14,394 nt of DNA from assembly GCA_041583135.1 (NCBI GenBank), contig JBFHGJ010000133.1:1-14394 (forward strand), written 5' to 3'. A model generated the notes under the pieces. The model had not been told where the DNA came from. It ran no database searches and saw nothing but the letters and a program-made list of their open reading frames with translations. Below, piece by piece: positions 7,790-14,203 of the stretch (position 1 is the first letter of the stretch; every line of letters starts with the position of its first letter). This DNA comes from JABSOG01 sp041583135 (lineage in GTDB: Bacteria; Pseudomonadota; Gammaproteobacteria; Enterobacterales; Alteromonadaceae). The translations under genes and the position numbers were made by a program.

Positions 7790-7803
7790 GTCATAATAAT
7801 GCA
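7790..7803. promoter_or_regulatory. Weak ArgR-box-like site
   Basis: GTCATAATAATGCA matches 11 of 14 positions of the gammaproteobacterial ARG-box pattern TGMATWWWWATKCA as I remember it; the right half (ATGCA) is perfect. Another weak match, CGATTATTTATCCA, lies at 7891-7904. ArgR control would be expected for arginine genes, but these matches are modest in an A+T-rich region. Confidence 0.25.
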
Positions 7804-7982
7804 TTTGCCTAAAATTGCTCGGTTTCTGTCATAAATCGCCCGTTTAGCTGTGGCCTGCCAGTTACTGTGGGTGATGTCGGTTTTCCTCCGCGATTATTTA
7901 TCCAATATATCTGCCTTAATATCTTAAGTTTTGCATATACCCAGTTATGACGGGGGGTCGGGGCGAGACAATGGGCAAAAAT

Positions 7983-8032
7983 TTTGGCATACTTAGCGCC
8001 GAAAAATATCGCTGAGCATGATAAATGCCAAA
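7983..8032. repeat. Nested inverted repeat upstream of the arginine promoter
   Basis: Outer arms TTTGGCAT (7983-7990) and ATGCCAAA (8025-8032) are a perfect 8-bp inverted repeat. An inner pair TTAGCG (7993-7998) and CGCTGA (8010-8015) gives a further 6-bp stem with one T/G pair. Arm centres are about 42 bp apart. It could be a pair of operator half-sites or a folded RNA if transcribed. There is no T-run, so it is not a terminator. Confidence 0.6.
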
Positions 8033-8041
8033 GGTAAAATC

Positions 8042-8094
8042 GGCGCCTTGGCCCCATCGGGTCTATAATCAATTGCTCATTTTAGCAAGGCGCC
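8042..8094. repeat. Perfect 9-bp inverted repeat flanking a TATAAT
   Basis: GGCGCCTTG (8042-8050) and CAAGGCGCC (8086-8094) are exact reverse complements with arm centres 44 bp apart. The consensus -10 hexamer TATAAT (8064-8069) sits between them. Each arm contains the self-palindrome GGCGCC. The layout resembles paired operators around a promoter. Confidence 0.6.
8064..8069 (+). promoter_or_regulatory. Candidate -10 element for the astC/argD gene
   Basis: Perfect TATAAT about 100 bp before the start codon on the coding strand. The sequence 16-18 bp upstream is GC-rich and unlike TTGACA, so the promoter would be weak or activator-dependent. The predicted leader would be roughly 90 nt. Confidence 0.4.
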
Positions 8095-8131
8095 AACCAC
8101 GGCAGTTCAATCCAACCTGACTGCTATCAAT

Positions 8132-8145
8132 TGAATGTACATTAC
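8132..8145. promoter_or_regulatory. Palindromic site just upstream of the start, ArgR-box-like left half
   Basis: TGAATGTACATTAC has the perfect ARG-box left half TGAAT and contains the 10-bp palindrome AATGTACATT (8134-8143). The right end departs from the box. It lies 22 bp before the start codon, where a bound repressor could block transcription. Confidence 0.25.
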
Positions 8146-8167
8146 CGTTTTATGTATGGAGGGTATT

Positions 8168-9385
8168 ATGTCCGAACAAATGTCTGTATCCCGTGAGCTT
8201 TTTGACGAAGTGATGGTGCCAAACTATGCGCCGTCAAAGGTCATTCCTGTTAAAGGGGAGGGTTCTCGCGTCTGGGATCAGCAGGGCAAAGAGTTTATCG
8301 ATTTTGCCGGTGGTATCGCGGTAAACTGTTTAGGTCATTGTCACCCTAATTTGGTAGCAGCGTTGAAAGACCAAGGTGAAAAACTTTGGCATTTGGCCAA
8401 TGTTATGACCAATGAACCTGCTTTGCGCTTGGCCAAAAAATTGACCGACGCCACTTTTGCCGACAATGTTTACTTCTGTAACTCAGGTGCAGAGGCCAAC
8501 GAAGCCGCTCTTAAATTGGCTCGTCGCTGGGCGCTCAATGAACACGGTCCTGAAAAAGACCAAATCATTGCCTTTAAACAAGGTTTTCACGGCCGGACTT
8601 TTTTCACCGTTTCTGTCGGTGGTCAAGCCGCTTACTCTGACGGCTTCGGTCCTAAGCCTTCCGCTATCGATCACGCTGAGTTCAACAACTTAGACAGCGT
8701 TAAAGCGTTAGTTTCCGACAGAACTTGTGCCATCATGGTTGAGCCTTTACAGGGTGAGGGCGGTATCATGCCACCAGAGCCAGGTTTCTTAGAAGGTTTA
8801 CGTGAACTTTGCGACAAGCACAATGCACTGTTGATTTTTGACGAAGTACAAACCGGTGTAGGCCGTTTAGGCGCGCTTTATGCCTACCAGGCGTTTGGCG
8901 TTACCCCTGATATCCTAAGCACTGCCAAAGCCCTTGGCGGCGGTTTCCCAATCGGTGCGATGCTGACGACCAAAGACATTGCCAAGCACTTGGTGATTGG
9001 TACTCACGGTAGCACCTACGGTGGTAACCCATTGGCCTGTGCCGTTGCAGAAGCCGCATTTGATACCGTTAACACCAAAGAAGTGCTTGATGGCGTTAAC
9101 CATCGTGAACAATTGTTCCGTGACGGCCTTGAAACCATCAACAGCAAGTACAACATTTTCGAAAAAGTACGTGGCAAAGGCTTATTGCTTGGCGGCGTAC
9201 TCAATGACAACTACAAAGGTCGTGCCAAAGAGTTCTTAACTGCGTCAATGGACAACGGTTTGATGTCTTTGGTGGCAGGTGCCAACGTGGTTCGTTTTGC
9301 CCCTTCATTGATCATTCCAGAAGAAGACATCAAAGAAGGTTTGGCGCGTTTTGAAAAAGCTGTCGCACAAGTCGTCGGCGCATAA
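8168..9385 (+). CDS. astC/argD: Succinylornithine / acetylornithine aminotransferase
   Basis: PLP-dependent class-III aminotransferase. In catabolism it turns succinylornithine into succinylglutamate semialdehyde (AstC); in synthesis it makes N-acetylornithine from N-acetylglutamate semialdehyde (ArgD). The 405-residue product matches the family length. It has the PLP phosphate loop SGAEANEAALK (106-116), IFDEVQTGVGR (223-233, D225 contacting the pyridine nitrogen) and Schiff-base lysine K254 in STAKALGGGFPIG. The start is the ATG at 8168, with GGAGGG upstream; an in-frame ATG at 8135 would add 11 unrelated residues. It lies upstream of astA and astD and also of argC and argB, so a dual role is the simplest reading. 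A terminator follows it. Confidence 0.95.
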   Translation: MSEQMSVSRELFDEVMVPNYAPSKVIPVKGEGSRVWDQQGKEFIDFAGGIAVNCLGHCHPNLVAALKDQGEKLWHLANVMTNEPALRLAKKLTDATFADNVYFCNSGAEANEAALKLARRWALNEHGPEKDQIIAFKQGFHGRTFFTVSVGGQAAYSDGFGPKPSAIDHAEFNNLDSVKALVSDRTCAIMVEPLQGEGGIMPPEPGFLEGLRELCDKHNALLIFDEVQTGVGRLGALYAYQAFGVTPDILSTAKALGGGFPIGAMLTTKDIAKHLVIGTHGSTYGGNPLACAVAEAAFDTVNTKEVLDGVNHREQLFRDGLETINSKYNIFEKVRGKGLLLGGVLNDNYKGRAKEFLTASMDNGLMSLVAGANVVRFAPSLIIPEEDIKEGLARFEKAVAQVVGA

Positions 9386-9409
9386 TTTAAAAACCACAAC
9401 AGACAGTAC

Positions 9410-9435
9410 AAAGAGGCGTTTTAGACGCCTCTTTT
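9410..9435 (+). terminator. Terminator or attenuator between astC/argD and astA
   Basis: AAAGAGGCGT (9410-9419) pairs perfectly with ACGCCTCTTT (9425-9434) around a 5-nt TTTAG loop, with one further T. The T-run is mostly inside the stem and A residues flank the other side, so it may work in both directions. It separates the aminotransferase gene from the downstream four genes, allowing higher expression of the former. Confidence 0.75.
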
Positions 9436-9517
9436 GATGTTAATTTAAGTGATAAGTCCGCCCCACCATTCTAATAGATATAAGGGGTTGTACTTAACGT
9501 ATTTGGAGTAAGCGAAT

Positions 9518-10555
9518 ATGCTAGTCATTCGCCCTATCCGAAAGGATGATCATTCAGAGCTTTTCAAGATAGCCGAGGAATCCGGGCACGGATTTACCTC
9601 CTTACCGGTAAACGAAGAATTGTTGTGCAATAAAATTGCACGCTCTGAGACATCCTTTATCAAAGAGGTCGATAAACCCGGTGATGAAGGGTATCTGTTT
9701 GTCTTAGAAGATACTGAAAGCGGCCAGATCCTTGGCACCAGCGGTATTGAAGCGGCAGTTGGTTTGACCGATTCTTTCTACCACTACCACCTTGGTAAGG
9801 TTGTGCATGCCTCGCAGGCACTTGATGTGTATAACACGGTTGATATTTTGACTTTGTGTAACGATTACACTGGCATGACCGAGATCTGCACCTTGTTCTT
9901 GCGCGAACCTCATCGTAAAGGCAACAATGGCCGTTTGCTGAGCAAATTCCGCTTTTTGTTCTTAGCTGAGCACAAAGCGCGCTTTGCCGAGACCATTTTG
10001 GCCGAAATGCGTGGGGTTTCTGATGAGACCGGGCAGTCGCCGTTTTGGAAGTGGCTTGAAGAACACTTCTTTTCAATGGACTTTCCGACCGCAGACTACC
10101 TGACCGGCATCGGTCAAAAGGTGTTTATTGCCGAATTGATGCCGAAGCATCCGATTTATGTCAACTTGCTGAGCAAAGAAGCTCAGGCGGTGATTGGTCA
10201 GGTTCATGAAAAGACCAAACCTGCTTTACAGTTGCTTAAATCAGAAGGCTTTAGCAACCGAGGTTATATTGATATTTTTGATGCGGGTCCGACAGTTGAA
10301 GCCAATATCGATCACATTAAAACGGTGCGTTTGAGTAAACGGTTACCGGTTAAGATTGGTGAGCTGAAGCAGGGTGAAACCTTTGACTATATGATCTGTA
10401 ACTCGAAGTTGGCTGATTTTAGAGCGTCTTTGCTGCCTCTATGCGTTGATGCTGACGACCAAGAGCTTATCATCAGCGCCGAGTGGGCAGATAAGTTACT
10501 GGTGAGTGACGGTGACATGGTTCGCATTTCTCGATTGGTCAGCAATCGAGGCTAA
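9518..10555 (+). CDS. astA: Arginine N-succinyltransferase
   Basis: First enzyme of the AST pathway: succinyl-CoA plus L-arginine gives N2-succinylarginine, in the cytoplasm. The 345-residue product is the usual length (E. coli 344) and begins with the family N-terminus MLVIRPIRKDDHSELF. Other conserved blocks are SPFWKWLEEHFFSMDF (174-189), FIAELMPKHPIYV (203-215) and YIDIFDAGPTVE (250-261). H230 in GQVHEKTKPA aligns with the proposed catalytic histidine of E. coli AstA. GGAG at 9505-9508 serves as ribosome binding site. The 82-bp gap after the preceding terminator should hold its own promoter, though I see no clear one. It begins a four-gene run with astD, argC and argB. Confidence 0.96.
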   Translation: MLVIRPIRKDDHSELFKIAEESGHGFTSLPVNEELLCNKIARSETSFIKEVDKPGDEGYLFVLEDTESGQILGTSGIEAAVGLTDSFYHYHLGKVVHASQALDVYNTVDILTLCNDYTGMTEICTLFLREPHRKGNNGRLLSKFRFLFLAEHKARFAETILAEMRGVSDETGQSPFWKWLEEHFFSMDFPTADYLTGIGQKVFIAELMPKHPIYVNLLSKEAQAVIGQVHEKTKPALQLLKSEGFSNRGYIDIFDAGPTVEANIDHIKTVRLSKRLPVKIGELKQGETFDYMICNSKLADFRASLLPLCVDADDQELIISAEWADKLLVSDGDMVRISRLVSNRG

Positions 10556-10570
10556 TGACAGGAATTGACA

Positions 10571-12037
10571 ATGAGCAATAAAGTGCAATTTATCGATGGT
10601 CAGTGGCAGGCAGGTGAAGGTAAAACCTTTACCAAGTCTAACCCGGCCAACAATGAACTCTTATGGCAAGGCGAAGCCGCCACGGCAGAACAGGTTTCGA
10701 CTGCTGTTGACGCCGCTCGCGAAGCGTTTTACGACTGGGCAGACCGCCCGTTTGCCGAGCGTTTGGCCATTGTGGAAAAGTTTGCTGAAATTTTAGGGCA
10801 AAGACGCGAAGAAATTGCGGTTGCCATCGCTCAAGAAACCGGTCGTATCTTGTGGGAAACCCGCACAGAGATCGGCGCGATGCAAAGCAAAGTGGGTATT
10901 TCAGTTAAAGCCTACGAAGAACGTACCGGCACCGTCGAAAACCCAATGCCCGGCGCCAAAGCCTTTATCCGTCACAAGCCTCATGGCGTGATGGCGGTCT
11001 TTGGTCCTTATAACTTCCCTGCGCATCTACCAAACAGTCACATTACACCTGCGCTTTTGGCCGGTAACACCGTGGTATTAAAACCCAGCGAATTGACCCC
11101 AATGGTCTCTGAAAAAGTGATGCAGTGTTGGGAGCTGGCCGGTTTGCCAAAAGGCGTGATCAACTTGGTTCAAGGTGAAGTTGAAACCGGTAAGGCATTG
11201 GCCTCTCACCCGGGTATCGATGGCTTGCTCTTTACCGGTAGCTCTGGCACCGGTCATTTGTTGCATCAGCAATTTGCCGGTCAACCGGGCAAAATTTTGG
11301 CCCTTGAAATGGGTGGTAACAATCCGCTGGTGGTTAAAGATGTTGCCGACGTTGAAGCGGCGGTTCATGACATTGTGCAATCGGCTTTTGTTACGACCGG
11401 TCAGCGCTGTACTTGTTCACGTCGTTTGTTCTTACAAAACGGCGAACAGGGCGATGCGATTTTGGCCCGTTTGGTTGAAGTGACCAAGAACATCAAACAA
11501 GGCTACTATGACGATGAAGACCAGCCGTTCTTAGGCGCGCTTATCTCTGAGAAAGCCGCTTTAGGCTTGGTTGCTGCCGAGCAAGAACTGCTGGATTTAG
11601 GCGGCACTTCATTGGTTAAAATGAACCACAAGCAAGGCACTGGTTTCGTCTCTCCTGCCATTGTCGAAGTGACCGGCGTTAACGGTATTGCTGATGAAGA
11701 ACACTTTGGCCCATTACTGAAAGTTTATCGCTACGACAGCTTTGAACAGGCGGTTAAACAAGCCAACGACACCAGCTTTGGTTTGTCGGCAGGGCTTTTA
11801 AGCGACAATCAGGGCGACTGGGATTACTTCTTACGTCGTATTCGTGCTGGTATCGTTAACCGCAACCGCCCAACCACAGGTGCCAATAGTGCCGCGCCGT
11901 TTGGTGGTATCGGGGCCAGTGGTAACCACCGTGCCGGTGCATTTTATGCCGCCGATTACTGCGCATTCCCTATCGCCTCGGTCGAGCTTGAACAGGTCAG
12001 TATGCCTGAGAGCTTAAGTCCGGGTCTGATTTTTTAA
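10571..12037 (+). CDS. astD: N-succinylglutamate 5-semialdehyde dehydrogenase
   Basis: NAD-dependent aldehyde dehydrogenase of the AST pathway, oxidising N-succinylglutamate semialdehyde to N-succinylglutamate. The 488-residue product (E. coli 492) shows the ALDH fold: GPYNFPAHLPNSH (145-157, catalytic N148), KPSELTP (171-177), nucleotide-binding FTGSSGTG (221-228), general base E246 in LEMGGNNP, and nucleophile C280 in GQRCTCSRR. I start at the ATG at 10571, 7 nt after AGGA; a TTG at 10565 would add only two residues. It follows astA by 15 bp and precedes argC by 14 bp. AstB and AstE, which complete the pathway, are not in the window. Confidence 0.96.
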   Translation: MSNKVQFIDGQWQAGEGKTFTKSNPANNELLWQGEAATAEQVSTAVDAAREAFYDWADRPFAERLAIVEKFAEILGQRREEIAVAIAQETGRILWETRTEIGAMQSKVGISVKAYEERTGTVENPMPGAKAFIRHKPHGVMAVFGPYNFPAHLPNSHITPALLAGNTVVLKPSELTPMVSEKVMQCWELAGLPKGVINLVQGEVETGKALASHPGIDGLLFTGSSGTGHLLHQQFAGQPGKILALEMGGNNPLVVKDVADVEAAVHDIVQSAFVTTGQRCTCSRRLFLQNGEQGDAILARLVEVTKNIKQGYYDDEDQPFLGALISEKAALGLVAAEQELLDLGGTSLVKMNHKQGTGFVSPAIVEVTGVNGIADEEHFGPLLKVYRYDSFEQAVKQANDTSFGLSAGLLSDNQGDWDYFLRRIRAGIVNRNRPTTGANSAAPFGGIGASGNHRAGAFYAADYCAFPIASVELEQVSMPESLSPGLIF

Positions 12038-12051
12038 TTTAGAGGTAAATC

Positions 12052-13116
12052 ATGAGCAAAACTAAAGTTTCCATCATTGGCGGTGCCGGTTACGGCGCGG
12101 CTGAGTTGTTGCGTCATCTGATTGTCCGCGATGATGTCGAGATCTCTCGCATTTCCAGTAAAGACTATGTGGGTAAAACCATCGGTCAAGTTCATCGTTC
12201 CTTGTTTGGCTTAAAAAATGCCGACGTGGTGATTGAAGATATCTCACCAAAAGAATGTGTTGCCGATGCCGATATCGTATTTCTAGCCATGCCACACATC
12301 ATCACTGCCAAAGTGGCGATGGAATTGTTTGACGAAGATGTACGTATCATCGACTTGTCGGGCGATTTCCGTCTGACCAACTTAGACGACTACATTCGCG
12401 ACTATGCCCCTGAGCATCCTTGTCCTGAGCGTTTGGGTAGCTTTGTTTACGGTATGCCTGAGCTTAACGGCGACAAAATTCGCGATGCCAAGCATGTCGC
12501 CAGCCCTGGCTGTTTTGCCACTGGTATTGCTATGGGCTTGTTGCCGTTGGCGAAAAACGGCTTGTTGGTTGATGCCAACGTGCGCACCGTGGCCATGACC
12601 GGTTCTTCTGGTTCTGGTGTGCGTCCTTTAGAGGGCACCCATCACCCGGTTCGTAACAACAACTTAAAAGCGTATAAGACATTGCATCATCAGCATCGCG
12701 CTGAAATTTTGCAAACATTAAACAGCGCTGGTGCTGCCAACAGCTCATTGGACTTTGTGCCAGTGTCTGCGCCTTTGGTGCGTGGTATTTTGGCTGTTTC
12801 TCAGCTGGACTTGCCAGAAGGTCATGACGAAGCCTCGATTCAGAAGCTTTATGAAGACTTCTATGCCCCGCATAGCTGCGTCAATGTGATGCCGGCTGGC
12901 TCAAGCCCTGAGGTGGTTGCGGTGAAAAATACTATTCGTGTCGAAGTGGGTACTACTGTTCGCATCGACGAGCTGACCGGCAAGCGTACTTTGTGCTGTA
13001 TTTCGGCCATCGACAACTTGGTTAAAGGTGGTGCAGGTCAGGCGATTCAAAGCTTTAACTTGATGACCGGCAAAGAAGCGACCTTTGGTCTTGACCAACC
13101 GGGTATCTGGCCATGA
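12052..13116 (+). CDS. argC: N-acetyl-gamma-glutamyl-phosphate reductase, atypical ArgC
   Basis: NADPH-dependent reductase forming N-acetylglutamate semialdehyde in ornithine/arginine synthesis. The 354-residue product has the nucleotide-binding GGAGYGAAELLR (10-21), DLSGDFRL (101-108), the catalytic cysteine C154 in SPGCFATG, and a THHPVRNNN...HHQHRAEI region (196-219) carrying the usual active-site histidine. The active-site wording differs from E. coli ArgC (PGCYPT). From memory it is closer to ArgC of Bacteroidota or the LysY group. GAGG at 12042-12045 is the ribosome binding site. It follows astD by 14 bp and overlaps argB by ATGA. The acyl group used (acetyl or another) cannot be settled by sequence. 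Confidence 0.88.
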   Translation: MSKTKVSIIGGAGYGAAELLRHLIVRDDVEISRISSKDYVGKTIGQVHRSLFGLKNADVVIEDISPKECVADADIVFLAMPHIITAKVAMELFDEDVRIIDLSGDFRLTNLDDYIRDYAPEHPCPERLGSFVYGMPELNGDKIRDAKHVASPGCFATGIAMGLLPLAKNGLLVDANVRTVAMTGSSGSGVRPLEGTHHPVRNNNLKAYKTLHHQHRAEILQTLNSAGAANSSLDFVPVSAPLVRGILAVSQLDLPEGHDEASIQKLYEDFYAPHSCVNVMPAGSSPEVVAVKNTIRVEVGTTVRIDELTGKRTLCCISAIDNLVKGGAGQAIQSFNLMTGKEATFGLDQPGIWP

Positions 13117-13949
13117 GCCAGACCCAAGCCCCTGTTGCGGTTGTTAAGGTCGGCGGTGACGTGCTGCTCGGCCAACAAGAGCGTGAGGGCATTGCTGCCA
13201 ATGTCAAAGACTTGGTCGATAACGGCTGGCGTGTGGTGCTGCTCCATGGCGGCGGCCCGCAAACCAACCGTTTGCAAGAAAAGCACGGTTTGGTTGCCAA
13301 CAAAGTCGGTGGTAGACGTATTACCTCTGAGGCCGACCTGCTAGTGGTTAAGCAAGCGATTTGCGGTGAGGTTAATGTTGAGCTGACCCAAGTGCTGCAA
13401 AACGTTGGTATTAACGCCTTTGGTTGTAACGGCGCATCCGGTAAGTTGGTGCAGGCGGTGAAAAGACCGCCTCGCGTGATGTCTGGTGCCGGCCCTGATC
13501 CGATTGATTTTGGTGAAGTGGGCGATGTTACCGGTATTAATGCCGAGCTTATCGATGGCTTGACCAAACTTGGCGTGGTGCCGGTGATTGCCACCTTGGG
13601 TGTTGAAGCAGACTCAGGTCGCGTGTTCAACATCAATGCCGATACCACTGTTGTGCAAATCGCCAAGGCGCTTAAAGCCGATTTGCTGCTTTTGACCACT
13701 GCTGTTGGCGCGATTTATCGCGACCTTGATTTACCAGAGTCTCGCATTGCTCAAGTGAATGAACAGCAAGCCAGAGACTTAATCGACGAAGGGGTTATTC
13801 AAGGCGGTATGATCCCTAAAGTTGAAGAAGCATTATCGGTGCTTAAAGATGGCGTGAAAAACATCGCCATCGTCGGCCCACAGATCAAAGGCGCGTTTTT
13901 AGACGTGGCCAAAGGTCAGGGCGATAAAGGCACGGTTATTTCGCTTTAA
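13113..13949 (+). CDS. argB: N-acetylglutamate kinase, divergent type
   Basis: Amino-acid kinase phosphorylating the gamma-carboxyl of N-acetylglutamate, the second step of the arginine pathway. In the 278-residue product K12 in KVGGD and HGGGPQTN (45-52) match the ATP and phosphate sites. VGGRRIT (65-71) holds the substrate-binding arginine, NINADTT (173-179) is the acylglutamate site, and GGMIPK (231-236) ends in the catalytic lysine. It is about 20 residues longer than E. coli ArgB, with inserts near 117-137 (KRPPRV...DFGEV) and 203-211. TTAVGAIYRD replaces the common LTDVPGV. There is no N-terminal helix extension of the kind linked to arginine inhibition. The start overlaps the argC stop, and the gene ends just before a strong terminator. 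Confidence 0.9.
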   Translation: MSQTQAPVAVVKVGGDVLLGQQEREGIAANVKDLVDNGWRVVLLHGGGPQTNRLQEKHGLVANKVGGRRITSEADLLVVKQAICGEVNVELTQVLQNVGINAFGCNGASGKLVQAVKRPPRVMSGAGPDPIDFGEVGDVTGINAELIDGLTKLGVVPVIATLGVEADSGRVFNINADTTVVQIAKALKADLLLLTTAVGAIYRDLDLPESRIAQVNEQQARDLIDEGVIQGGMIPKVEEALSVLKDGVKNIAIVGPQIKGAFLDVAKGQGDKGTVISL

Positions 13950-13961
13950 ATCCTCAATAAG

Positions 13962-13985
13962 GCTACGCCGCTGGGCGTAGCTTTT
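13962..13985 (+). terminator. Rho-independent terminator after argB
   Basis: GCTACGCC (13962-13969) and GGCGTAGC (13974-13981) form a perfect 8-bp GC-rich stem with the 4-nt loop GCTG, followed by TTTT. It begins 12 bp after the argB stop and closes the arginine block. Confidence 0.88.
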
Positions 13986-14047
13986 GATCCTTCCTCGACT
14001 TTCCTTAACCCTGTGTTGCGAAGATATTGAATGCAGGTATCCTGCCG

Positions 14048-14149
14048 ATGCGTTATTTAGCTTTCTTATTAATGCTGCCTTTTTACTCCTTTGCTGAAGT
14101 TGATGTGGCGCTTCAAAAAACCGTAAGCGTCCAGCCAAACACACATTAA
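14048..14149 (+). pseudogene. Secreted-protein gene truncated by the IS66-type element
   Basis: An ORF starts at the ATG at 14048 with a clear signal peptide, MRYLAFLLMLPFYSFA, then EVDVALQKT. The 25th codon ends exactly at 14122, where the insertion element begins. Reading through adds eight element-encoded residues (VSVQPNTH) and a stop at 14147-14149. The rest of the gene should resume on the far side of the element, outside the window. Upstream AGG (14035-14037) is a weak ribosome binding site inside a small GCAGG/CCTGC dyad. The protein family is not recognisable from so short a piece. Confidence 0.6.
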
Positions 14150-14170
14150 ATCATAGCACCTATTCTCGTA

Positions 14171-14196
14171 TCCTCTTTGCAACCTAGCAAAGAGGA
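14171..14196 (+). promoter_or_regulatory. Hairpin sequestering the tnpA ribosome binding site
   Basis: TCCTCTTTGC (14171-14180) pairs perfectly with GCAAAGAGGA (14187-14196) around the 6-nt loop AACCTA. The right arm contains AGAGGA (14191-14196), the Shine-Dalgarno sequence 7 nt before the tnpA ATG. A transcript entering from outside would fold and hide the site, which would lower transposase-gene translation. Confidence 0.6.
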
Positions 14197-14203
14197 TAAA
14201 TGA

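Larger units (their letters stand above)
7734..8167 (+). promoter_or_regulatory. Upstream control region of the arginine block
   Basis: This gene-free stretch of over 400 bp runs from the rraB terminator to the aminotransferase start. It has A/T-rich tracts (7766-7790, where CGAAAAAA and TTTTTTCG form a weak dyad) and a G-rich patch (7951-7964). Two long inverted repeats and a TATAAT are listed separately. A ribosome binding site GGAGGG lies at 8158-8163, 4 nt before the ATG at 8168. The length and the number of dyads suggest several regulators or a structured leader. Confidence 0.55.

Noticed and set aside
7809..8072. 87-codon minus-strand ORF in the region before astC/argD
   Set aside because: No family resemblance and no ribosome binding site; it covers the dyads and would converge on rraB. 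It looks like a chance ORF.
8135..8167. Upstream in-frame ATG for astC/argD
   Set aside because: No ribosome binding site, unrelated residues, and GGAGGG sits right before the ATG at 8168.
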